This document shows, in pieces, positions 8,070 through 16,471 of a stretch of 56,502 nt of DNA (its first letter is position 1; each line of letters opens with the position of its first letter). The stretch comes from Bacteroidaceae bacterium. Lineage in GTDB: Bacteria > Bacteroidota > Bacteroidia > Bacteroidales > Bacteroidaceae. Position numbers and translations under genes: made by a program. The DNA lies in NCBI GenBank assembly GCA_016286165.1, contig JAEESE010000020.1, positions 1-56,502 of the forward strand. Direction: 5' to 3'. The notes under the pieces are model-generated. The model saw only the letters and a list, made by a program, of their open reading frames with translations. It was not told the origin of the DNA and searched no databases.

Positions 8070-11000
8070 CTATTTCTTGGGCGTGATGGTGATGACGCGG
8101 TCGTAGGCTTCGGGCTTCACACGGTACTCGTCGAGCACGTAGATGCAGGTGCAGCCGACGCCGGTGGTGGCGTAGTCGAGGTTGAAGGTGTAGCGGTCAG
8201 GCAGGGGCTGCAGCTGATAGGTGAACTGGCTCTTAGTGAGGTTGTCGGTCGTGAAGGGATAGGCGTTGAAGTTGAAGTGCTCGTTCATCGCGATCTGCAG
8301 GCCGCGGCCGTCCTTGTCGAGGAGCTGCACGTAGCGATTGTCGGTGCGCAGGGCGTGGTCCTGCGGGAAGAGGTAAGGCTCATACATATCCTTGACGCTC
8401 TTTGTCCATACGCCTACTTGGTAGCCCGTCTTGCGGTCGGGGTAGTTCTCCTGGGGGCCGCGGCCGTACCACGTGATGCGGTCGAAGTCGTTGGCCACAG
8501 AGGTGGTGAAGCCGATGCGCGGCAGTAGCTCGGGCAGGCGGCCCTGCGGGCTGACGTGGTTGTGGATGCGGACGGTGCCGTCGTCGTAGAAATGATAGGT
8601 GTAGTCGAGGGTGAAGCCAGCCATCTGCACGCCCGAGATGTAGAGGTCGAGCTGGCCGTAGGACGAGGCACCGACCTGCACGAGTTGGCTCACGGTGACC
8701 GTCGTCTCGTGTTCGTTGCGGCGCAGGCGCACTTCCGACGGGCGGATGCGCAGCTGCTGCACACCCTTGGAGTACCAGAGCGTCGCCACTTGGTTGCCGT
8801 AGCCCTCGGCATAGCCGCCGTTGACGCGGAAGGCGTCCCACGAATCGAACTCATTGGCTATCGGGGCGCGCCACAGGTTGAACGCGAGGGGTTCCTTCAG
8901 CACTTGCTTGCCTGCCACTTCTATCTGCTCGAGGTTGCCCGTCTGCTTGCTGATGACGTAGCAGTAGCCTTCGCCGCGGATGGTGATGCTGAGGGAGTCC
9001 TCAAGAGCCTCTCCCCCAACCCCTCCCCTGTTAGGGAGGGGAGTCTGGGCAGGCTGGTTCCATGCCGTGAGTTCCAGCTGGTCCCAAGCCACTTCGTGAC
9101 CGGCCTTCGCCCATACCTCGTCGGCCTTTAGCTTAGAGGTTATCGTCACGCGGTATTCCTTGCCGGCGACGATGGCGGGCTTATGGTAAGGGATGCGAAT
9201 CACCACGGTCTGCTGGGGTGCGGCGGTGAGTTGCAGGTCGCCCTGCTCGAGCACGTCGCCGTCGGCCATCAGCGTCCAATGCGTGGCGTACTGCGAGAGG
9301 TCGGTGAAGAACAGGCGGTTGGTGACCTCGGCCTCGCCCGTCTCGGCGTCGAGCAGACGTATGCTGACGGGCTGCGTGGTCCATTTCATCTGCTCCATCT
9401 CGGGCTGCACGGAGCGGTCGGGCCAGATGCTGCCGTAGGTTCGCATATTGCCGCCGATGGTGTAGTAGGTGCCCGTGTCGCCGCTGCTGTCGAAGGTGAG
9501 ATAGAGGACCGCATCTTCGGGACGGCCCTCCGAAGCGCTGTCAAGACAACGGCTGTAGATGGCGACGTTGTCCATCTCGGCATCGGCGGTGAAGGTGGTG
9601 AACGGGTCTATGGCGTGGTTGCCGGCTATGCGTCCGATGTTGATGGGATAGGGGAAGTTGCTGAGGATGCCGCGCTCACCGCCGCCGCCACGCTGGCCTC
9701 CGCGACGCTGACCGCCTTGCTCCTGAGGCGTCGTAGGTTCGCTGCCTCGGAGCTGACCGTCGATGTAAACGCGCATCTCCTTGCCGTCCCAGGTGGCCAT
9801 GACGCGGTGCCATTTGCCCACCCAGTCGGCGGGCAGGTCCACGTCGAGCGTGTGTTTCAAGCCGGAGTGGAGGTAGAACTGCAGTTTCTCGTTGCCACGC
9901 TGCACGACGCCGAACTGCGTGTTGCCCTTCGTCACGTAGGGCGCACCCTCGTACATGCCGCTGAGCTTGCCGGGCTTCACGTCGAAGCAGATGGTGAGTT
10001 CCTTGCTCGAGAGTTCCACGTTTTGGTTGCGATAGACCTCCACCCACTCGTCGTGGCCGTTGAGCACGAGCACGCCTTTCTGCACCTTGGCATTGCCCAT
10101 GAGGTGCACGGGCGTGTCGAAGGGCGAGCTGTCCTTGAGCGGACGTATGTGCTCGGTGATGCCGGGGCTGACGAAGTCCCAGAGTGCGCCACCCATGAGT
10201 CGCGGGTGGCGACGTATGGCAGCCCAGAACTCGTCCATGCCGCCGCCAGCGTTACCCGCCACCGACAGGTATTCGTCCATGAACGAAGGGCGCGGGTCCT
10301 GTTCCTCGGGTACCATCGCCGTGTTCATTTCCAGCTCATAGGGCGTGGGATAGCGCGGTCCAATGATGTCCTCGCCCGGGTGGGCGTAGGCGTTGCCGCC
10401 ATACATGAAGTAGCGCGTGGGGTCGAGGCGCTTGCCCTCCTTCACCACCTCGGTAATGTTGGGTCCCTCGCCGCTCTCGTTGCCTGCGCTCCAGAAGAGC
10501 ACGCATGGGTGGTTGCGGTCGCGCAGCACCAGCTTCTGCACGCGCTCCAAGTACATCGGCAGGAACTTCTGGTCGTTGGACACGTACTCCGTGGCATGCG
10601 CCTCGTCGCCCGTCTCGTCGATGATGTAGAGGCCGTACTCGTCGGCCAGCTCCAGATAACGGTTCACGGGCGGATAGTGGGATGTGCGCACGGCGTTGAA
10701 GTTGTACTGCTTCAGTATCTCCATGTCGCGGCGTATGGTCTGCTCGTTCATGGCATGCCCCAGCTCGGGGTGCTGCATGTGGGAGTTGGTGGCGTTGACC
10801 TTGATGGGCTGTCCGTTGAGGTAGAACGTCTGGTGGCGTATCTCCGTCTCCTTGAAGCCCATCTTGCTCGTGATCTCCTGCATGGGTGTGCCCTGCTCGT
10901 CGAGCAGCTCCAGCTTCAGTTGGTAGAGCGTGGGCGTCTCGCAGGTCCATTTGTCGGGGTTGGCTATGAGTGCCGACAGCTCCACCGACGTCTTGCCTTT

Positions 11001-11870
11001 GCCGTTGATGGTGAAGCGGTCGGAGGTCAGCTCTTTGACGCGGTTGCCGTTCTTATCGGCGAGCGTGGCGCGCACGGCGAAAGTGCCGGCGGCGTCCTCG
11101 TAGCGCTTCACGTCAACACGCACCTTCATCGTCGCATCGCGGTATTGGTCGTCGAGGTCGGTGGCGACGAACCAGTCGAACAGGCGTGTCTTGGGCGTAG
11201 CGTAGAGCGTCACGTCGTCGCAGATGCCCGCCAGGCGCCAGTAGTCCTGTCCTTCGAGGTAGTAGCCGTCGCAGTATTTCATCACGCATACAGCCAGCAC
11301 GTTCTTGCCCGGTCGCAGGAAGCGCGTCACGTCGTACTCCGCCGGCTCTTGTCCACCCTCGTTGTAGCCCACCTGCTGACCGTTGAGCCACACAAACGAA
11401 CCGCTCTGCACCTTCTCCAAGCGCAAGAACACCTGTCGGCCCTGCCACTTTGCGGGCAGGCTGAAGGTCTTGCGATAGGCACCCGTGGGGTTGTACTCGC
11501 GTGGCACGTAGGGCGGGTTGGCCTTGAATGGCGCCGGTACGTTGCGGAACTGCGGGTCGCCGTAGCCAGCCATCTCCCAGTTGAGCGGCACGGGTATAGT
11601 GGCCCACTTGCCGTCCTTGAAGTTAGGCGAGAAGAACTGCGTCGGCACCTCCTCGGGCGTGTTGGCAAAGAAGAAGCGCCACGGCCCGTTCAGCGACAGG
11701 TGGTCGGATGCTAGGTAGTAGGCATGGCCCTCCTCCTGGCCTTCCTCGAAGACCGCGGTGTTCTCGATGTAGTCATACAAGTGCTCCAGATACTGGGCGT
11801 TCGCCTGCAGCGAGTAGGCAGCCGACAGGGAGAGGAAAAATGCTTTGGCATGCGAGAAGAATCTTTGCAT
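8070..11870 (-). CDS. GH2 beta-galactosidase-type enzyme with an inserted LamG domain
   Basis: About 1266 residues, exported (MQRFFSHAKAFFLSLSAAYS ahead of LQANAQ). The order resembles large LacZ-type enzymes: sugar-binding jelly roll (residues about 60-230), immunoglobulin-like domain, TIM barrel, then the C-terminal small-chain domain ending at YRVKPEAYDR. The acid/base is Glu465 in SAGNESGEG and the likely nucleophile is Glu533 in FMDEYL. A concanavalin/LamG-like domain (about 591-779) interrupts the usual order and contains a Gly/Arg-rich loop (about 713-733). A GC-rich palindromic repeat is translated in frame at about 941-953 (TPLPNRGGVGG). ATG at 11870 is preferred because the promoter box lies at 11911-11918. 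It is divergent from the GH130 operon. The activity could be beta-galactosidase or another GH2 exo-specificity. Confidence 0.9.
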   Translation of the reverse strand: MQRFFSHAKAFFLSLSAAYSLQANAQYLEHLYDYIENTAVFEEGQEEGHAYYLASDHLSLNGPWRFFFANTPEEVPTQFFSPNFKDGKWATIPVPLNWEMAGYGDPQFRNVPAPFKANPPYVPREYNPTGAYRKTFSLPAKWQGRQVFLRLEKVQSGSFVWLNGQQVGYNEGGQEPAEYDVTRFLRPGKNVLAVCVMKYCDGYYLEGQDYWRLAGICDDVTLYATPKTRLFDWFVATDLDDQYRDATMKVRVDVKRYEDAAGTFAVRATLADKNGNRVKELTSDRFTINGKGKTSVELSALIANPDKWTCETPTLYQLKLELLDEQGTPMQEITSKMGFKETEIRHQTFYLNGQPIKVNATNSHMQHPELGHAMNEQTIRRDMEILKQYNFNAVRTSHYPPVNRYLELADEYGLYIIDETGDEAHATEYVSNDQKFLPMYLERVQKLVLRDRNHPCVLFWSAGNESGEGPNITEVVKEGKRLDPTRYFMYGGNAYAHPGEDIIGPRYPTPYELEMNTAMVPEEQDPRPSFMDEYLSVAGNAGGGMDEFWAAIRRHPRLMGGALWDFVSPGITEHIRPLKDSSPFDTPVHLMGNAKVQKGVLVLNGHDEWVEVYRNQNVELSSKELTICFDVKPGKLSGMYEGAPYVTKGNTQFGVVQRGNEKLQFYLHSGLKHTLDVDLPADWVGKWHRVMATWDGKEMRVYIDGQLRGSEPTTPQEQGGQRRGGQRGGGGERGILSNFPYPINIGRIAGNHAIDPFTTFTADAEMDNVAIYSRCLDSASEGRPEDAVLYLTFDSSGDTGTYYTIGGNMRTYGSIWPDRSVQPEMEQMKWTTQPVSIRLLDAETGEAEVTNRLFFTDLSQYATHWTLMADGDVLEQGDLQLTAAPQQTVVIRIPYHKPAIVAGKEYRVTITSKLKADEVWAKAGHEVAWDQLELTAWNQPAQTPLPNRGGVGGEALEDSLSITIRGEGYCYVISKQTGNLEQIEVAGKQVLKEPLAFNLWRAPIANEFDSWDAFRVNGGYAEGYGNQVATLWYSKGVQQLRIRPSEVRLRRNEHETTVTVSQLVQVGASSYGQLDLYISGVQMAGFTLDYTYHFYDDGTVRIHNHVSPQGRLPELLPRIGFTTSVANDFDRITWYGRGPQENYPDRKTGYQVGVWTKSVKDMYEPYLFPQDHALRTDNRYVQLLDKDGRGLQIAMNEHFNFNAYPFTTDNLTKSQFTYQLQPLPDRYTFNLDYATTGVGCTCIYVLDEYRVKPEAYDRVITITPKK
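9003..9050. repeat. GC-rich palindromic repeat inside the GH2 coding sequence
   Basis: Core CCCCTCCC ... GGGAGGGG around CTGTTA, with a C-rich flank on the plus strand (9013-9048). The same core occurs at 59-80 and 217-245, with partial copies at 287-310 and 333-361 and a divergent copy in the GPH transporter gene at 15484-15560. It is read in frame without a stop. Confidence 0.75.
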
Positions 11871-11910
11871 AGTCGTATCGTTTTGTGCGTTCAAAAGCAG
11901 TTTCACAACC

Positions 11911-11918
11911 CAAAGGTA
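11911..11918 (-). promoter_or_regulatory. Promoter -7 box (TACCTTTG) of the GH2 gene
   Basis: TAnnTTTG match on the minus strand, about 40 bp upstream of the ATG at 11870. The -33 element is not clear. Confidence 0.6.
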
Positions 11919-12130
11919 CAAAATAATCCGATTCACGTCTTCTGATTTGCGGATAATTTATGATAAAGCACGTTTTTATAGACACATTCGTAGCCGTTTG
12001 AGCTTAAAAGCGAAGCAAGACTGCTGTTTTTATCATCAACTTTGCAGCCGAAAGGTTAGTTGGCGGACGATAAAACGTGCGTGGCTCATGATTTGTTAAG
12101 ATTGTGTCTGCCGTGAATGTGGAAAAAGCC

Positions 12131-12138
12131 TATCTTTG
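12131..12138 (+). promoter_or_regulatory. Promoter -7 box (TATCTTTG) of the GH130-GH43-GPH operon
   Basis: TAnnTTTG match followed by CAACG. It lies 39 bp upstream of the ATG at 12178 and excludes the alternative upstream start at 12136, which falls inside the box. Confidence 0.7.
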
Positions 12139-12177
12139 CAACGTCAAAAACAAAGAAATACAAAAAAACAGTTTGAT

Positions 12178-13359
12178 ATGACAGACTTTGAGCATAGACT
12201 GAAAGCGCTGCGCGAGGCACACGAGCAGCTGCTGGCGCGCGAGAACAAACCCGTAGAGGGTTGTGGTAATGGCATTTACGAGCGCTATCAGTATCCCATC
12301 CTCACCGCCGAGCATACGCCGCTGGAGTGGCGCTACGACTTCTCGGAGCAGGACAACCCATACCTGATGCAGCGCATCATGATGAACGCCGTGATGAACT
12401 CGGGCGCCATCAAACTGAACGGCCGCTATCTGCTCGTCTGTCGTGTGGAGGGTGCCGACCGCAAGAGCTTCTTCGCCGTGGCGGAGTCGCCTAACGGCAT
12501 CGACCATTGGCGCTTCTGGGACGAACCCATCACCATGCCCGAGGCGCCTACGGCCGACGGCGGCGTGAATCCAGCCACGAACATCTATGACATGCGCCTG
12601 ACGCAGCACGAGGACGGCTGGATCTACGGCGTGTTCTGCGCTGAGCGCCATGATGATTCGCAACCAGGCAACCTCAGTGCCGCCACAGCCACCGCTGGCA
12701 TCGCGCGCACGCGAGATTTAATAAGGTGGGAACGCCTGCCTGATTTGAAGAGCAAGAGCCAGCAGCGCAACGTCGTCCTGCATCCGGAATTCGTGGAAAG
12801 CAAATATGCTTTCTACACACGTCCGCAGGACGGCTTCATCGATACGGGGTCGGGCGGAGGCATCGGATGGGCGTTGGTTGACGACATCACGCACGCCGAA
12901 GTGAAGGACGAGGTGATCATCAATGCGCGCCACTACCACACCATTCAGGAGGTGAAGAACGGCGAGGGACCTGCTCCGCTGAAGACTGCTAAGGGCTGGC
13001 TGCACTTGGCTCATGGTGTGCGCGGCACGGCCGACGGCCTGCGCTATGTGCTTTATATGTACATGACGGCCTTGGACGACCCCACACGCGTCATCGCACA
13101 GCCTGGCGGTTGGTTCCTGGTACCTGAAGGTCAGGAGTACATAGGCGACGTGATGAACGTAGCCTTCTCCAACGGCTGGATTATGGACGAAGACGGCCGT
13201 GTGCTCATCTATTACGCCACCGCCGACACGCGTATGCACGTCGCCGTCAGCTCCGTAGATCGCCTCATCGATTATTGTATGAACACGCCTGAGGACGGGC
13301 TGACCACGGCAGCAAGCGTGGCGACCATCAAGGCGATGGTCCGTAAGAACCGTAAATGA
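12178..13359 (+). CDS. GH130 family beta-mannoside phosphorylase (4-O-beta-mannosylglucose phosphorylase type)
   Basis: 393 residues, no signal peptide, so cytoplasmic. The five-bladed propeller family GH130 splits beta-mannosides with phosphate to give mannose 1-phosphate. Recognised segments are GNGIYERYQYPILTAEHTPL at the N-terminus, RVEGADRKSFFAVAESPNG, and IYDMRLTQHEDGW containing the putative general acid Asp138. The length and N-terminal region fit the GH130_1 (mannosylglucose phosphorylase) group best, but other beta-mannan oligosaccharide phosphorylases are possible. It is the first gene of an operon with a GH43 enzyme (28 nt later) and a GPH symporter, so it probably handles imported disaccharide. 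No epimerase is present nearby. Confidence 0.85.
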   Translation: MTDFEHRLKALREAHEQLLARENKPVEGCGNGIYERYQYPILTAEHTPLEWRYDFSEQDNPYLMQRIMMNAVMNSGAIKLNGRYLLVCRVEGADRKSFFAVAESPNGIDHWRFWDEPITMPEAPTADGGVNPATNIYDMRLTQHEDGWIYGVFCAERHDDSQPGNLSAATATAGIARTRDLIRWERLPDLKSKSQQRNVVLHPEFVESKYAFYTRPQDGFIDTGSGGGIGWALVDDITHAEVKDEVIINARHYHTIQEVKNGEGPAPLKTAKGWLHLAHGVRGTADGLRYVLYMYMTALDDPTRVIAQPGGWFLVPEGQEYIGDVMNVAFSNGWIMDEDGRVLIYYATADTRMHVAVSSVDRLIDYCMNTPEDGLTTAASVATIKAMVRKNRK

Positions 13360-13387
13360 ATCGCTCACCTGACTCTCTTTCCAACCG

Positions 13388-14923
13388 ATGACGTTACGTA
13401 AGAACTGTCTCTTGCTCCTGTTGATATGTCACTTGACCGCGTGGGCGCAATTCCCCGTTGCCATCCTCGCCGGCGACTATCCGGACCCCTCTATCGTCCG
13501 CGACGGGCAGGATTATTATATGACCCATTCCGCCTGCTACTATCAGCCCGGTTTCCTCATCTGGCACTCGCGCGACCTCTTCCACTGGGAACCTGTTTGC
13601 CGTGCCGTAGGCAATTTCCGCGGTTCGGCCTGGGCACCTGATTTCCAGAAAGTGGGCGACACCTTCTACATCTACTACCCTGCAGATGGAACCAATTGGG
13701 TGACGACGGCAAAGGATGTTCGCGGGCCTTGGACCGAACCTGTCGACCTGCACATAGGCGGCATCGACCCAGGCCTCGTCGTGACGCCTGAAGGCAAGCG
13801 CTATCTGTTCACCAACTTTGGCAAGGTGACGCCGCTCACGTCCGATGGCTTGGCCCGCGACGGCGAGACGAAGACGGTGTATCGCGGATGGACGTATCCC
13901 AAAGAATGGCAGACGGAATGCTTCTGTCTGGAATCGCCGAAGCTCACCTATCACGACGGCTACTATTACATGACCTCGGCTGAAGGCGGTACGGCAGGCC
14001 CTGCCACCAGCCACATGGCTGTCTGCGCACGCGCCCGCGATATCTACGGTCCGTGGGAAGAATCGCCCTATAACCCTATTGTCCACACTTATTCGGCCGA
14101 CGAACGTTGGTGGTCGAAGGGCCATGGCACCATCGTGGAGGGACCCGACGGACAGTGGTGGATAGTATACCATGCTTACAACCGTGATGCCTACGCTTTG
14201 GGTCGCTATACGCTTATCGAGCCCATCGAGTGGACTAAGGGCGGGTGGTATCGTCCCGTCAAAGACTATCCTTGCGACAACGTCGAGACCTCCAGCCCGG
14301 TGCTTTCCGACGACTTCGCTTCGGCAGAGTTGGGCTGGCAGTGGACAGGCTGGAACGAGAACCTCATGCAGGCAGCTACCATTGATTGCGGCGCTCTCTG
14401 CCTGCCCGGACGCGGTACCTCGCCGAAGGATGCCCGCCTGGCACTCATCACGGCCATGGACACCCACTACGCCATCCAAGCGGAAGTGACCATCGACAAG
14501 AAACGGGGCGCAGGCGGATTGCTGCTCTTCTACAACGAGAAAGCCTATGCCGGCATCCTGGCTGACCATCAGCACCTCACCGTCTATCGCGACTCGGCGT
14601 CTACACAACAGCAGCATCTCATCCTCGGCCAGGTCTTCAGTCCCGAAGCACTTCTCCATGGGACGTTCGCCGTGCCCAACACGTATGGCACTCGGCTGAC
14701 CCTTCGGCTTGAGAACAGAGGCGGGCAGCTCGCTATCAGCGTCCGGAATAGCGACGGCTCGTGGCTGTCGTTGGCCAAGGGCATCGACGTGTCGGCTTTT
14801 CACCACAACAATTTCGGCGAGTTCGTCGCCCTGCGGCCAGCCCTCTGCGCTGTCGGCGACGCCAAGGTCCGTTTCCGCCATTTCGTTTACGAACGTCTCG
14901 CTCCTTCAACGGAGAATAAATAG
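13388..14923 (+). CDS. Exported GH43 family glycoside hydrolase
   Basis: 511 residues with a signal peptide (MTLRKNCLLLLLICHLTAWA). The N-terminal five-bladed propeller carries the three GH43 acidic residues: Asp33 in GDYPDPSIV (general base), Asp127 in GGIDPGLVV, and Glu182 in FCLESPKLTY (general acid). Residues about 310-505 form a beta-sandwich like the C-terminal domain of xylosidase/arabinofuranosidase-type GH43 enzymes (FASAELGWQWTGWNENLMQ at its start). It acts outside the cytoplasm, removing arabinose, xylose or galactose units before uptake by the GPH symporter that follows. The exact specificity is not readable. Confidence 0.85.
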   Translation: MTLRKNCLLLLLICHLTAWAQFPVAILAGDYPDPSIVRDGQDYYMTHSACYYQPGFLIWHSRDLFHWEPVCRAVGNFRGSAWAPDFQKVGDTFYIYYPADGTNWVTTAKDVRGPWTEPVDLHIGGIDPGLVVTPEGKRYLFTNFGKVTPLTSDGLARDGETKTVYRGWTYPKEWQTECFCLESPKLTYHDGYYYMTSAEGGTAGPATSHMAVCARARDIYGPWEESPYNPIVHTYSADERWWSKGHGTIVEGPDGQWWIVYHAYNRDAYALGRYTLIEPIEWTKGGWYRPVKDYPCDNVETSSPVLSDDFASAELGWQWTGWNENLMQAATIDCGALCLPGRGTSPKDARLALITAMDTHYAIQAEVTIDKKRGAGGLLLFYNEKAYAGILADHQHLTVYRDSASTQQQHLILGQVFSPEALLHGTFAVPNTYGTRLTLRLENRGGQLAISVRNSDGSWLSLAKGIDVSAFHHNNFGEFVALRPALCAVGDAKVRFRHFVYERLAPSTENK

Positions 14924-14958
14924 ATAAAGGTCTTTCAAAAACAATCCTGTATACACCT

Positions 14959-16446
14959 ATGGCTACAAATCAAAAAAGTACCCTTCTCGAACGTATCGGT
15001 TACGGCTTCGGCGACATGTCGTCGTCGATGTTCTGGAAGATATTCTCGTACTACCTGCCTTTCTTCTACTCCAATGTCTTCGGTCTAAGCCTTGTAGATG
15101 CTGGAGTGCTGGTGTTGGTTACTCGCATCTGGGATGCCGTGAGCGACCCGATGATGGGCGTCATTGCCGACCGCACACAGACGCGATGGGGTAAGTACCG
15201 ACCTTACCTGCTTTGGGTGGCGCCGCTGTTCTCCATCGCCGGCATCCTGCTGTTTACTACGCCTGACTGGTCGTATGGCGCCAAACTCGTGTACGCCTAC
15301 GTGACCTATATCCTGATGATGACCGTCTATACCGCTATCAACGTGCCATATGGGGCCATGCTGGGCGTGATGACCGCTGACCCACAGGAGAAGACCGTGT
15401 TCTCGTCGTTCCGTATGTTCTTTGCCTATGGCGGCTCGTTTATAGCGCTGGCAGCCTGGGAACCGTTGGTGAATTTCTTCAAGACCCTCTCCCCGCTCCC
15501 CCGTAATGGGGAGGGCCTCGCTTCGCTCGAGAGCAGTGCGCAGCAAGTTGGGGGTGGGGTGCTAGCCGGTGCTTGGCAGCATGCCATGATGGTCATTGCC
15601 GCCGCCTGCTTCGTGCTCTTCATCCTTACGTTCCTGCTGACGCGCGAACGGCTGAAGACGGTGAGCACAGTGAGTGTGGGCAAGGACTTCCGTTCGCTGC
15701 TGTCCAACCGCCCGTGGTGGCTGCTCATCGGTGCCGCCCTGTGTTTCAACCTCTTCTGCACCGTCCGCGGTGCTACCGTGGCCTATTACTTTGCCGACAT
15801 CATCGGTTTCGACAAAGCACTTGATTGTTCACTCTTCACTTTCAACTTTTCACTCCTCTTCTACGCCGGCTTGTTCTTGAGCGTAGGCGAGGTGGCGAAT
15901 ATGGTGGGCGTAGCCTGCACCGTTCCCCTTGCCCGTCGCTTGGGCAAGAAGACGCTGTTCATAGCAGTGAATGCCTCGTTGCTTGTGCTGAGCATCATGT
16001 TCTTCTTCATCCCGGTGTCGCCCACGGGCTTCTGGCTGATGCTCTTGTTCCAGGTGCTCATCAGCATCCTGACGGGTGTGATGTCGCCCTTGGTATGGTC
16101 GATGTACGCCGACGTGAGCGACTACGCCGAGCTGCGCTACAAAACCGCCTCCACCGGCTTGATCTTCTCGTCAAGCTCCATGGCTCAGAAGTTCGGAGGA
16201 GCCATCGGCGGTGCTGCTGTGCTGTGGCTGCTCTCGGCCTGCGGTTACACGCCACGCACCGAGGAACAACTGGCTTCGCAAGCCATCATCACACAGCCTG
16301 AGTCGGCCTTGATGTGCCTGCGCTACCTGATGTCCTTCATCCCCGCTGCCGTAGCCCTCATCGCCATCGTCGTCTGCCACTTCTATCCGCTCACCACGGA
16401 ACGTGTGGCTGAAATCAATGAGCAACTGACGAAAGAGCGTGGGTAG
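14959..16446 (+). CDS. GPH-type (MelB-like) sugar:cation symporter
   Basis: 495 residues, about 12 membrane helices. The family is recognised from ERIGYGFGDMSSSMFWKIFS at the N-terminus, ISDPMMG-like AVSDPMMGVIADRTQTRWGK after helix 2, and SPLVWSMYADVSDYAELRY late in the protein. It would bring the oligosaccharide into the cytoplasm for the GH130 phosphorylase. Two stretches look like repeat DNA translated in frame: GC-rich at residues about 176-201 (KTLSPLPRNGEGLAS and onward) in the loop after helix 5, and AT-rich at about 288-301 (LDCSLFTFNFSLLF) near a membrane segment. No other sign of disruption. Confidence 0.88.
   Translation: MATNQKSTLLERIGYGFGDMSSSMFWKIFSYYLPFFYSNVFGLSLVDAGVLVLVTRIWDAVSDPMMGVIADRTQTRWGKYRPYLLWVAPLFSIAGILLFTTPDWSYGAKLVYAYVTYILMMTVYTAINVPYGAMLGVMTADPQEKTVFSSFRMFFAYGGSFIALAAWEPLVNFFKTLSPLPRNGEGLASLESSAQQVGGGVLAGAWQHAMMVIAAACFVLFILTFLLTRERLKTVSTVSVGKDFRSLLSNRPWWLLIGAALCFNLFCTVRGATVAYYFADIIGFDKALDCSLFTFNFSLLFYAGLFLSVGEVANMVGVACTVPLARRLGKKTLFIAVNASLLVLSIMFFFIPVSPTGFWLMLLFQVLISILTGVMSPLVWSMYADVSDYAELRYKTASTGLIFSSSSMAQKFGGAIGGAAVLWLLSACGYTPRTEEQLASQAIITQPESALMCLRYLMSFIPAAVALIAIVVCHFYPLTTERVAEINEQLTKERG
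15484..15560. repeat. GC-rich palindromic repeat inside the GPH transporter gene
   Basis: CCCCGCTCCCCCGTAATGGG core with a later GGGGGTGGGG arm, separated by a stretch containing CGCTTCGCTCGAGAG. It is similar in make-up to the repeats at 1-361 and 9003-9050 and is read through in frame. Confidence 0.65.
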
Positions 16447-16471
16447 TTGGCATAGGCTTCGCGAGTAGTTT

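Larger units (their letters stand above)
11871..12177. other. Divergent control region between GH2 and the GH130 operon
   Basis: About 307 bp with one promoter box in each direction (11911-11918 minus, 12131-12138 plus). A 9-bp inverted pair GCACGTTTT / AAAACGTGC lies at 11968-11976 and 12072-12080, each preceded or overlapped by GATAAA, and could be paired operator sites. No gene is seen here. Confidence 0.45.

Noticed and set aside
9183..11714. Long open frame (843 codons) on the plus strand opposite the GH2 gene
   Set aside because: It is antisense to a protein with clear GH2 catalytic motifs; GC-rich third-position bias produces such shadow frames.
13394..14881. Long open frame on the minus strand opposite the GH43 gene
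   Set aside because: Shadow of the GH43 gene, which has all three catalytic acids and a signal peptide.
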